Below the pieces are notes generated by a model, which saw nothing but the letters and a program-made list of their open reading frames with translations, did no database searches and had not been told where the DNA came from. DNA of 64,000 nucleotides from Phytohabitans sp037414955 (GTDB lineage: Bacteria; Actinomycetota; Actinomycetes; Mycobacteriales; Micromonosporaceae). The stretch lies in NCBI GenBank assembly GCA_037414955.1, contig JBBEWH010000089.1, positions 1 through 64,000 of the forward strand, written 5' to 3'. Position numbers and translations under genes: made by a program. Positions 56,371 through 64,000 of the stretch are shown piece by piece (the first letter of the stretch is position 1; the number at the start of each line of letters is the position of its first letter).

Positions 56371-59300
56371 ATGCGGTTTACGGTGTTGGGGCCGGTAACG
56401 GCGGTGACGGGGGAGCGCCGACACCGACTGCCCCGGGCGCAGACCCGTGGGCTCCTTGCCTACATGCTGCTCAATCTGGATCACCCTGTCTCCCGAGAGG
56501 CGATCATCGAGGCGCTCTGGGCGGGCACCGCGCCGTCGACCGCCAAGTCGCAGGTGCACAACGCGATCACGGTGATCCGGGGGCGGCTCGCCGAGCTGGG
56601 CGCGGAGGACGTCTTCGCCGGCGGGCCGTCGGGCTACCAGTTGCTGGTCGAGCCGGAGCGGGTCGACGTGGCGGTGTTCACCGCCCGGGTGCGGGAGGCC
56701 CGCACGGCGGCCGGCCGGGGTGACCACGCGGCCGCCGCACGCCTGTTGCGCGAGGGGTTGGCGCTGTGGACCGGCGAGCCGCTCGCCGACGCCAGTGGCG
56801 CGTTCGTCGACGCCGCGCGCGCCCGGCTGGTCGAGCGCCGGCTGACGGCGTACGAGGATCTGGCCGACGCGGAGCTGGAGCTGGGCCGGGCGGAGGCGGT
56901 GGTCGCCGAGATCGCGCCGCTGGTCGACCGGCACCCGATGCGCGAGCGCCTGCGGGCCCGCCAGATGACCGCGCTGTACCGCAGTGGCCGGCAGGTGGAG
57001 GCGTTGCAGAGCTATCGGGCCTACCGGGCGCTTCTCGCCGAGCACGAGGGCCTGGACCCGGGGCGGGAGATCGCCGAGCTGGAGAGCGTGATCCTCCGGG
57101 CAGAGGCGCCACCGCTCCGCACCGAGCTGGACAAGACGGACAAACATCAAACGCCCGCCCTCCTGCCGCCGGACATTCCGGACTTCACCGGCCGGGAGCG
57201 CGAGGTCGACGCCGTCCACCGGCTGCTCACCGAGCCACGGCAGGCCACCGCCCTGGCGGTCGCCGCGATCGCCGGCATGGGCGGGATCGGCAAGACCACC
57301 CTGGCGGTACGTGCGGCGCATCTCGCCGCGCCGGCGTACCCGGATGGTCAGCTCTATGTGAACCTGCGCGGCGCGGAAGCGTCGCCGGTGGATCCGGCGG
57401 ACGTGCTCGCGCGCTTCCTGCGCGCGCTCGGCGTCGACGGCCGCGCGGTGCCGCACGACCCGCTGGAGCGCGCCGAGATGTACCGCAGCCGGCTCGCCGG
57501 CCGGCGGGTCCTGGTGGTGCTCGACAACGCCGCGTCCGAGGAGCAGATCCGGCCGCTGCTGCCCGGCGCGCCGACCTGCGCGGTGCTGGCGACCAGCCGA
57601 GCCCGGCTGACCGGCGTGGAGGGCGCCCGCTGGATCGACCTGGACGTGTTCGCCACGGACGACGCGATCGCGTTGCTCGCGCAGGTGACCGCGGACGACC
57701 GGGTGGCGCGGGAGCGCGCCGACGCGGCCGAGATCGTCCGGTTGTGCGGCGGCCTGCCGCTGGCGGTCCGGGTGGCCGGCGCCCGGCTGACCGCCCGGCC
57801 GACCTGGCGGCTGGCGCACCTGGCCCGGCTGCTCGGCGACGAGCGCCGCCGGCTGGACCGGCTGGCGACCGGCGACCTGGAGGTGCGCGCCTCGCTGGCG
57901 CTCAGCTACGACGGGCTGGACCCGGACGCGCGGCGGCTGTTCCGGCTGCTCGGCCTGTTCGACGCGCCGCACTTCCCGGCCTGGCTCGCGCCAGCGGTGC
58001 TGGCGATGCCGGCGGACGACGCCGCCATCCACCTGGAGACGCTGGTCGACGCCCAGCTCGTGGCCGAGAGCGGCCCGGACGCGGCGGGCCAGCAGCGATA
58101 TCGGCTGCACGACCTGGTGCGGCTGTTCGCCCGGGAGCGGGCGGAGCGGGAGGATCCGGAGCCGGACCGGGCGGCGGCGCTGGCACAGGGGCTCGGCGGC
58201 TGGCTCGCCGCCGCCGAGCGGATGGCGGATCGGGTACCCGGACCGTGCTATTGGCCGATCGGCGGCTCCGCCCCCCGTCCGGACTTCGAGTGGTTGGACG
58301 AGCCGGACGACCCGCTGGTCTGGTTCGACGCGGAGCGGTCCACGCTCATCTCGGCGGTGCATCAGGCCTGCCGGTTGGGCCTCGACGAGCTGGCGTTCGA
58401 CCTCGCCGGCCGGATGGAGAAGTACTTCGACATCCGCGGCCTCTACGTCGACTGGCGAGCCCTGAACACCAAGGTGATCGAGGTCTGCCAGCGCACCGGC
58501 AACCTGCGCGGTGAGGCCGTCATGCTGCGTGGGCTGACCGACGTGGTCACCTGGAACACCATGGACGCCACCGGCGAGGCGATGACCCGGTTCGAGGCGG
58601 ACGCGCGCCGCATGCTGGAGATGTTCACCACGCTGGAGGAATGGCGCGGCGCGTCGGACGCCGCCGTGAACTGTTCGTGGGCGCTGGCCGCGCTGGGGGC
58701 GTACCCGGAGGCGGAAGAGTTCGGTGCGCGGGCGCTGCGCCTCGCCGAGGAGAACGACCACGTCGGCGGCGAGGCCCGCGCGCACGTCGCGCTCGCCGTC
58801 GTGTGCGGCGAGCGGCGCGACCTCGCGGGCGCGTTCGCGCACCTCACGCGCGCGCTGGAGCGCGCGCGGACGCTCGGCAACCCGCGCTACGAGGCCGCGG
58901 TCCTCCAGTTCATGGGCATCGGGTACGGGCGCGCGGGTGACCTCGACGCGAGCGAGCGGGCGCTGGAGGAGTCGCTCGTGATCACCCGGCGGTACCGCGA
59001 CCGGTACACCGAGGTGCTCACGATGCTGGAGCTGGCGCGGCTCTACCTGCACCGCGGCGACCCGCGGGCGCGCGGGGCGGCGGAGAAGTCGCTGGCGCTG
59101 GGCCGCCAGTTCAACATGAGCCACCACGTGGCCGACTCGCTCGGCGTGCTGGGCGAGATCGAGCTGGCCGACGGGCAGCCGGAACGGGCGGCGGTGTACC
59201 TGGCGGAGTCGGTGGCGCTGTGGCGCACCCGCGGCTGGCTCTCGTTCCTGGCGGAGGCGCTGGTCAACCTGGGCCGCGCCCTAACGCTGACGGACCCCCC

Positions 59301-59391
59301 GGCCGCGAAGGCGGCGGTCGACGAGGCGAGGGAAATCTTCGGCCGCCTAGGCAACACGGCCCGCGTGGCCGACCTGGACGCCCTCGCCTAA
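56371..59391 (+). CDS. AfsR/SARP-type regulator with BTAD, NB-ARC and TPR domains
   Basis: A 1006-residue regulator. Residues 1-95 form the winged helix (MRFTVLGPVTAVTGERRHRL, then TRGLLAYMLLNLDHPVSRE). BTAD follows to about 250 with AEHEGLDPGREIAELE. The NB-ARC ATPase shows Walker A GMGGIGKTT and Walker B VLVVLDNAASEEQIRPLL, and CGGLPLAVRVAGARL. The C-terminal 350 residues are TPR-like helices. It differs clearly from the other AfsR-like protein at 49-52 kb. It has no adjacent biosynthetic genes. The tail overlaps the convergent CBM gene by 128 bases. Confidence 0.94.
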   Translation: MRFTVLGPVTAVTGERRHRLPRAQTRGLLAYMLLNLDHPVSREAIIEALWAGTAPSTAKSQVHNAITVIRGRLAELGAEDVFAGGPSGYQLLVEPERVDVAVFTARVREARTAAGRGDHAAAARLLREGLALWTGEPLADASGAFVDAARARLVERRLTAYEDLADAELELGRAEAVVAEIAPLVDRHPMRERLRARQMTALYRSGRQVEALQSYRAYRALLAEHEGLDPGREIAELESVILRAEAPPLRTELDKTDKHQTPALLPPDIPDFTGREREVDAVHRLLTEPRQATALAVAAIAGMGGIGKTTLAVRAAHLAAPAYPDGQLYVNLRGAEASPVDPADVLARFLRALGVDGRAVPHDPLERAEMYRSRLAGRRVLVVLDNAASEEQIRPLLPGAPTCAVLATSRARLTGVEGARWIDLDVFATDDAIALLAQVTADDRVARERADAAEIVRLCGGLPLAVRVAGARLTARPTWRLAHLARLLGDERRRLDRLATGDLEVRASLALSYDGLDPDARRLFRLLGLFDAPHFPAWLAPAVLAMPADDAAIHLETLVDAQLVAESGPDAAGQQRYRLHDLVRLFARERAEREDPEPDRAAALAQGLGGWLAAAERMADRVPGPCYWPIGGSAPRPDFEWLDEPDDPLVWFDAERSTLISAVHQACRLGLDELAFDLAGRMEKYFDIRGLYVDWRALNTKVIEVCQRTGNLRGEAVMLRGLTDVVTWNTMDATGEAMTRFEADARRMLEMFTTLEEWRGASDAAVNCSWALAALGAYPEAEEFGARALRLAEENDHVGGEARAHVALAVVCGERRDLAGAFAHLTRALERARTLGNPRYEAAVLQFMGIGYGRAGDLDASERALEESLVITRRYRDRYTEVLTMLELARLYLHRGDPRARGAAEKSLALGRQFNMSHHVADSLGVLGEIELADGQPERAAVYLAESVALWRTRGWLSFLAEALVNLGRALTLTDPPAAKAAVDEAREIFGRLGNTARVADLDALA

Positions 59392-60211
59392 CCCCGCCGA
59401 TCTTGTCGAAGCGGGGGGCCCAGCCGCCGGGGTTGGTGAAGCCTAGGCGGTTGGTGCCGGCCCTCAGGTCTACGGTGAAGGTTTGCGAGCCTACCGTGGT
59501 CCAGCCGCCTGTGGACGGGAAGCGCAGCAGCAGCGGGCGGGTGTCGTTGACGGTGAGCAGGGTGTTGCGCGGCTCGTCCGTCAGGTAGTCCACGGTGAGC
59601 GCGTAGCGGCCGGCCCGCGGCACGGTCACCCGGTTGAACGCCAGCGCGCCAACGTTGCCCGCCGGGTCGGTGCCCACCTGGTGCACGACCTTGCCGCCGG
59701 ACGCCTGAGGTTGGGCGAGCACCTCGGTGGCGCCGATGAGCAGTGCCGTCTCGGCCTCGTAGGCGAGCGTGAGGGGCCCGTTCACGGTGGCGGAAGGGCT
59801 GCTGGGCGGGCTGGTGGGCGGCGGGGCGGACGGGCTGGCGGGCGGCGCGCTGCCGCCGGTGTCCGCGGTCACCTCGGCCGGCGGTGAGGGTGTGGTGCTG
59901 CCGGCGGCGGTGGGGTCGGGGTCGCCGCCGCGGGTGAGGGTGGTCGCGAGGACAGCCACGACGACCGCGGCCGCCGCGCCGGCGAGCACGGTGACCGGGA
60001 CCCGCCGGCGGCGCCGGCCGCGCCCGCGTTTCGGGTCGTCCGTCGCCGGTTCGAGGTCGTCGGGCAGCGCCGGTGCCGGGTACGGGATCACGGGTGGCCC
60101 GCTGCCCGGTTCGTCGTCCGGGCCGTCGGCGGCGTGCCGCCCGCCCTTGGACGGCGGCAGCCAGCCACCGACCCGGAGCCGGTCAGGTGGATCTTGACTT
60201 GGTGTTGTCAC
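59264..60211 (-). CDS. Membrane-anchored protein with extracellular CBM35-like domain
   Basis: A 315-residue frame from GTG 60211, with GGGGAGGG four to five bases upstream. The N-terminal 70 residues are hydrophilic and Pro-rich, probably cytoplasmic. After an Arg-rich stop-transfer (RGRGRRRRRV) comes one membrane helix (TVLAGAAAAVVVAVLATTL). A Ser/Pro/Thr-rich linker follows. The last folded part is a CBM6/CBM35-like domain (LAYEAETALLIGATEVLAQ, QASGGKVVHQVG, then WAPRFDKIG). That domain resembles the C-terminus of the sigma-like protein at 24-25.6 kb. After DKIG the frame runs about 45 Arg/Pro-rich residues further, antisense to the AfsR-like gene, so the natural stop seems lost. Cell-surface polysaccharide binding is likely. 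Confidence 0.75.
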   Translation of the reverse strand: MTTPSQDPPDRLRVGGWLPPSKGGRHAADGPDDEPGSGPPVIPYPAPALPDDLEPATDDPKRGRGRRRRRVPVTVLAGAAAAVVVAVLATTLTRGGDPDPTAAGSTTPSPPAEVTADTGGSAPPASPSAPPPTSPPSSPSATVNGPLTLAYEAETALLIGATEVLAQPQASGGKVVHQVGTDPAGNVGALAFNRVTVPRAGRYALTVDYLTDEPRNTLLTVNDTRPLLLRFPSTGGWTTVGSQTFTVDLRAGTNRLGFTNPGGWAPRFDKIGGVRRGRPGRPRGPCCLGGRRFPSPRRPPPSRPGGPSALGRGPG

Positions 60212-60445
60212 GCAACCCTCCCCTCAAGACCCACTGCGGCGAGGAGATTATCTTGATCGGCCAGTCAGGAGCAATCGCGGGCCAGCTGAACAGGTCCGAT
60301 ACCGGCCCCAAGGGTAAGCCATGCGGGCAGATCTGTTGACTTCAATATGGACGCGGATTGAGTGTTCCAAACCAGACGAGCGGCGCTAATGCGCGCGAGG
60401 CGCGCGTTTTCCGCAGGGTCGCGCCGCTCGCGAAGGGGAGGAACG

Positions 60446-62743
60446 ATGCAATCATCACACCTTCGCCGACCACTGCTTGTCACTGCTGTCGTGATCGCGA
60501 CAGTTGGCGCGCCCTCGACCGCGACGCTCGCCGCCGTCGAGCGCGGCGGGGCGGCCACGCTGGCGGTTCCGTTCGAGGTGCAGAGCCTCGACGGCAGCGG
60601 GAACAACGCCGCCAACCCCAGCTGGGGACAGGCGAACACGCCGTACTCGCGGGTCGCGGCGGCCCGCTACGCGGACGGCCGGAGCCAGCCGGTGGCCGGG
60701 CCGAACTCGCGGTACGTCAGCAACCGGGTGTTCAACGACGTCGCGCAGAACGTCTTCTCCGAGCGCCAGGTCACCGCCTGGGGCTGGACGTGGGGGCAGT
60801 TCCTCGACCACACGTTCGGCCTGCGGTTGGGGCGGGCGCCGGGTGACCCCGCGGGCGAGACCGCGAACATCCCGTTCAACTCCGCCGACCCGCTGGAGGA
60901 GTTCGAGAACACGCTCGGATTCATCCCGTTCGCGCGGTCCGACCCGGCGCCCGGCACCGGTACCACCAACGCGCGGCAGCAGGTCAACACGAACAGCTCG
61001 TACATCGACGCGTTCGCCGTGTACGGCGGCACGAACCAGCGGCTGGACTGGCTCCGGGAAGGGTCGGTCGACGGCAACCCGGCGAACAACACCGGCCGGC
61101 TGCTGCTGCCGAACAGCTACCTGCCCCGGGCGGACGCGCGCGGCAACGCGGCGGCCGCGCCGGCCATGGAGATCGACGGCATCCTGCGGGCCAACCCGGC
61201 GAGCGCGATGGTCGCCGGCGACGTCCGCGCCAACGAGAACCTGTTCCTCACCGCTACGCACACCCTCTTCGCCCGCGAGCACAACCGGATCGTGGCGGCG
61301 CTGCCGCCGGCGCTGAGCGAAGAGGACAAGTTCCAGATCGCACGCCGGGTGATCATCGCCGAGCAGCAGTTCATCACGTACAACGAGTGGCTGCCGGCCT
61401 TGGGTGTGACGCTGCCGGCGTACGGCGGTTACCGGTCGGGCGTCAACGCGGCGCTGAGCAACGAGTTCGCGACCGTCGGGTACCGGGTGCACAGCCAGAT
61501 CCACGGCGAGATGGAGGTCGCGACCGAGGCGGACCGGTACTCGCCGGCGCAGCTCGCGGCGTTCGAGGCGCAGGGGATCGAGATCGTCCCGGAGGGGGAC
61601 GAGGTCGAGCTGGTCATCCCGCTGAACCGGGGCTTCTTCAACCCGGACCTGGTGCCCGCGATCGGCCTCGGGCCGCTGCTGGCGGCGGTCGGTGGCGAGC
61701 CGCAGTACAACAACGACGAGATGATCGACAACCAGCTGCGCAGCGTCCTCTTCCAGGTGCCGGTCTCCGGCAACCCGGGCTGCCTCGACGGCGCGGAGCT
61801 GCCCGAGTGCTTCGACGGCGTGGTGGACCTGGGCGCGATCGACATCGAGCGCGGCCGGGACCACGGCATGCCGACGTATAACCAGCTGCGCCAGGCGTAC
61901 GGGCTCGCGCCGCGCACGTCGTTCACCCAGATCACCGGCGAGTCGAGCGGGTCGTTCCCGCCCGGGACCACGGTGGACAGCCCGGCGGGCCTGGCGTTCC
62001 CCCGGTTGTTCGACGTCTTCGACGCCGAGGTCGACCAGGCGGACGAGGACGCCGTCGAGGGTACGCCGGTGCGGTTCACCCGGGGAGCGCCGCTGGCGGC
62101 CCGGCTGCAGGCCATCTACGGCAGCGTGGACAATGTGGACGCGTTCGTGGGCGCGGTGGCCGAGGCGCACGCCGCGGGCAGCGACCTGGGCGAGCTGCAG
62201 CGCGCCATCTGGGCGCGGGAGTTCCAGCGGCTGCGCGACGGCGACCGGTTCTTCTACGGCAACCAGACCGCCGCGCTGGACTTCATCCGCACCACCTACG
62301 GCGTCGACTACCGGCGCTCCCTGGGCGACCTCATCGCGCAGAACAGCGACATCCCGCGTGCGGACCTGGGCGGCAACGTGTTCTTCGCCGAGGGCGACGT
62401 GCCGCCGGTGAGCTGCCGGGTGCAGTACCTCGTGAATGGACAGTGGGGCAGCGGTTCGGGTGGCTTCACGGCGCAGCTCAACGTGACCAACACCGGCGGC
62501 ACCCCGATCCCGGACGGCTGGACGCTGCGGTTCGTCTTCCCGAACGGGCAGGAGATCACCGAGGCGTGGAACGGGGTGGCCGCGCAGGACGGCGCCCGGG
62601 TGCCGATCGCCAACGCCGCCTGGAACGGCCGGCTGAACCCGGGCCAGACGGTGAGCGGCATCGGGTTCAACGCCACCTGGGCGGGCACGAACGGCCGCCC
62701 GACGGGGATCTCCCTCAACACCACACCCTGCGCCCGCGGCTGA
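60446..62743 (+). CDS. Secreted animal-type haem peroxidase with C-terminal CBM2
   Basis: A 765-residue exported protein from ATG 60446 (GGGGAGGAACG upstream). A signal peptide covers the first 30 residues. The catalytic domain is of the peroxinectin/peroxidasin class: the distal His in WGQFLDHTFGL, the catalytic Arg loop in TATHTLFAREHNRI, the proximal His in GYRVHSQIHGE, and the signature IDIERGRDHGMPTYNQLR. The C-terminal 105 residues (from CRVQYLVNGQWGSGSGGF to the last Cys) are a family 2 carbohydrate-binding module with a Cys at each end and surface Trp residues, the cellulose/chitin-binding type. Such a pairing suggests oxidation of phenolics or halides at a polysaccharide surface. The gene is divergent from the CBM35-like gene. 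Confidence 0.92.
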   Translation: MQSSHLRRPLLVTAVVIATVGAPSTATLAAVERGGAATLAVPFEVQSLDGSGNNAANPSWGQANTPYSRVAAARYADGRSQPVAGPNSRYVSNRVFNDVAQNVFSERQVTAWGWTWGQFLDHTFGLRLGRAPGDPAGETANIPFNSADPLEEFENTLGFIPFARSDPAPGTGTTNARQQVNTNSSYIDAFAVYGGTNQRLDWLREGSVDGNPANNTGRLLLPNSYLPRADARGNAAAAPAMEIDGILRANPASAMVAGDVRANENLFLTATHTLFAREHNRIVAALPPALSEEDKFQIARRVIIAEQQFITYNEWLPALGVTLPAYGGYRSGVNAALSNEFATVGYRVHSQIHGEMEVATEADRYSPAQLAAFEAQGIEIVPEGDEVELVIPLNRGFFNPDLVPAIGLGPLLAAVGGEPQYNNDEMIDNQLRSVLFQVPVSGNPGCLDGAELPECFDGVVDLGAIDIERGRDHGMPTYNQLRQAYGLAPRTSFTQITGESSGSFPPGTTVDSPAGLAFPRLFDVFDAEVDQADEDAVEGTPVRFTRGAPLAARLQAIYGSVDNVDAFVGAVAEAHAAGSDLGELQRAIWAREFQRLRDGDRFFYGNQTAALDFIRTTYGVDYRRSLGDLIAQNSDIPRADLGGNVFFAEGDVPPVSCRVQYLVNGQWGSGSGGFTAQLNVTNTGGTPIPDGWTLRFVFPNGQEITEAWNGVAAQDGARVPIANAAWNGRLNPGQTVSGIGFNATWAGTNGRPTGISLNTTPCARG

Positions 62744-62759
62744 GCGGACCGCCGTGTCT

Positions 62760-62791
62760 GACGGTGCGGCGTCCGTGGGCGCCGCACCGTC
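62760..62791. terminator. Hairpin terminator of the peroxidase gene
   Basis: GACGGTGCGGCG, an eight-base loop, then the exact complement CGCCGCACCGTC. It begins 17 bases after the stop codon. No T-run follows at once, in line with other terminator-like hairpins in this window. Confidence 0.8.
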
Positions 62792-62961
62792 ACCGGGTAA
62801 ACCCTTTCCTGGAATGGGACAGGAATAACGACCTGTGACGCCCTGATTACCGCTATTTATCGCGCGGCCACCCCCAGGGGGTTTTAGCCATTCCCTCGGT
62901 TTGCGCACCCCTTTAGCCAGTGATAGATCTCCATATCATGTGATCGTTTCTGGGGGTGCTC

Positions 62962-64000
62962 GTGGGCAATGACCGTGTACCGATCTCCCGCCGGGTCGCC
63001 ATTTGCTGTGGTGACCAGCTACGTCGCGAGGCACTCGCGGCCTATCTCGGCAGTCTGTCCGAATTCACCGTGGTGGGACGCGTCGCGGACGCGCAGGATC
63101 TGGTGTCGCTCACCCAACTGCAGCGGCCGGACATCACGCTCGTCGACGGTGGCCAGCAGCTCACCACACTCCTGCCCACCGTCCGCGCGCTGCGCGACCG
63201 GTTCCCGGGTACCCGGGTCGTGCTGACCTACCACCGCCTCACCGCCCAGGAGGTGGCCGGCGTGCGGGAGTCGGGTGTGGCGGCCGTGGTGCCCTACGCC
63301 CACGGGCTGGTCGGCCTGCTCTCGGTGCTCCGGGCGTCGATCACCGGCGCGCCGGCGAGCTGGGCCGGCGGCGTGCTGACCGCGCGGCAGCACGACATCC
63401 TGCTACTGGTCGCGTCCGGCCACCACGTCAGCGAGATCGCCGAGATCCTGCGCATCAGCCCGGGCACGGTCGAGAACCACAAACGCCGGGTGTACGCGAA
63501 GCTGCACGCCACGAGCGCGGCGCACGCGGTCGCGCGGGCGGCCTCGCTCGGCATCATCGACAGCCCGCTGCGCCGGCTGCCCCGGCGCGACGACGAGGTC
63601 CGGGTGAACGGCAGCGAGTCGGTGCTCGCGGTGGCCGTCGGGCACGCCGGTCCGGTCATGGACGACGTGGTCACCGCCTTGATCGCGCAGGGACTGGCGG
63701 TGGTCCGCGAGCACTGCCCGCAGCCGGCCCCGCAGGTGCACTGGCTGCGGGTGCACCGCGGGCCGGTGGTCCGGGTGCTGGTCAACCCCACGATCGAGCA
63801 GTGGCGGGTGGGCGCCACCCTGGGGCGGTCCGCCGTCCTGGTACACGACGGCGTGGTGGACAAGCACGCCATGGAGCACGCGCTCTCGAACGGTGTGCTC
63901 GCGTTCGTGCCCGCCGGCGAGGTGGCCCGGCAGCTGGTGCCGGTGCTCAACCTGGTGGCGGCCGGCTACATGGTGGCGGCGCCCGCGTCGAGCCCGGTGT
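62962..64000 (+). CDS. LuxR-type response regulator-like protein, cut by the window edge
   Basis: At least 346 residues, open to the end of the window. Start GTG 62962 (GTG 62956 also possible), a few bases after TGGGGG. Residues 8-125 look like a receiver domain (RVAICCGDQLRREALAAYL); RPDITLVDGG contains the candidate phosphoacceptor Asp62, but the usual D-D pair at the N-terminus is C-G-D. The LuxR helix-turn-helix spans about 138-200 (LTARQHDILLLVASGHHVSE, then ISPGTVENHKRRVYAKL). After it comes a further region of about 140 residues (LAVAVGHAGPVMDDVVTALI and so on) that I do not recognise; a C-terminal extension after LuxR is unusual. Its upstream region (62870-62960) is AT-richer. Confidence 0.82.
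   Translation, partial: MGNDRVPISRRVAICCGDQLRREALAAYLGSLSEFTVVGRVADAQDLVSLTQLQRPDITLVDGGQQLTTLLPTVRALRDRFPGTRVVLTYHRLTAQEVAGVRESGVAAVVPYAHGLVGLLSVLRASITGAPASWAGGVLTARQHDILLLVASGHHVSEIAEILRISPGTVENHKRRVYAKLHATSAAHAVARAASLGIIDSPLRRLPRRDDEVRVNGSESVLAVAVGHAGPVMDDVVTALIAQGLAVVREHCPQPAPQVHWLRVHRGPVVRVLVNPTIEQWRVGATLGRSAVLVHDGVVDKHAMEHALSNGVLAFVPAGEVARQLVPVLNLVAAGYMVAAPASSPV

Noticed and set aside
62869..62886. CCCCCAGGGGGTTTT as a Rho-independent terminator
   Set aside because: A one-base loop cannot form; a better hairpin lies at 62760-62791. The T-run may be part of the next promoter.
60455..62908. An 817-codon open frame antisense to the peroxidase gene
   Set aside because: Low-complexity composition and no domain; the plus strand has intact haem-peroxidase and CBM2 motifs.

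Overview
The window is very GC-rich actinobacterial chromosome. High third-position GC, frequent GTG and TTG starts, ATGA/GTGA gene overlaps, two AfsR-type regulators and F420-type enzymes suggest the family Micromonosporaceae or a close relative. That placement is inference; there is no rRNA or marker gene to confirm it. I saw no tRNA, rRNA, CRISPR array, prophage or complete insertion sequence.

Layout. 0-12.5 kb: small metabolic and regulatory units (DUF6745, DUF2231, VOC, DUF2269-like, a duplicated P-loop protein, an epoxide hydrolase with a divergent WYL regulator, DUF418, an APH-fold pseudokinase, STAS, a histidine kinase, a secreted rhamnogalacturonan acetylesterase, TerC). 12.6-14.5 kb: secreted PL11 rhamnogalacturonan lyase. 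14.6-20.9 kb: a CDP-alcohol phosphotransferase followed by a tight cluster (dehydrogenase, PTPS-like protein, GT4 glycosyltransferase, methyltransferase, UPF0104 membrane protein, RibD-type reductase, GTP cyclohydrolase II) that looks like an undefined GTP-derived pyrimidine/pterin conjugate pathway. 21.0-24.0 kb: molybdate ABC operon with its regulator. 24.1-26.4 kb: a membrane-anchored sigma-like protein with an outside carbohydrate-binding domain, then CutC. 26.4-39.9 kb: a glycoconjugate catabolic island (M81 protein, ROK regulator, Gfo/Idh oxidoreductase, GH20 hexosaminidase, peptide-type ABC importer, TIM-barrel protein, luciferase-like monooxygenase). 39.9-40.6 kb: gene-free repeat region. 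40.6-46.2 kb: DUF1992 and a complete branched-chain-type ABC importer. 46.3-49.0 kb: a secreted PQQ-type sugar dehydrogenase and an alditol oxidase. 49.1-55.3 kb: an AfsR-like regulator divergent from an imine-reductase-like enzyme, then three small genes. 55.3-56.4 kb: gene-free region with palindromes and a MITE-like insertion. 56.4-64 kb: a second AfsR-like regulator, a CBM35-like membrane protein, a secreted haem peroxidase with a CBM2, and a LuxR-type regulator cut by the window edge.

The most striking signal is a 56-bp palindrome whose arms begin CATGATCAAGGCGTCC. Fourteen copies have both arms at this fixed length; one of these is badly decayed. Two more are interrupted by inserted DNA, and several are fragments. 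They sit almost always just after genes, mostly between convergent pairs, and the TGA in their ends is the actual stop codon of thirteen genes. Arms co-vary, three copies are identical, and one is split by a 310-bp element with terminal inverted repeats. A second 65-bp palindrome family, three single palindromes and several minisatellites add to the picture of a genome that ends its genes with long hairpins.
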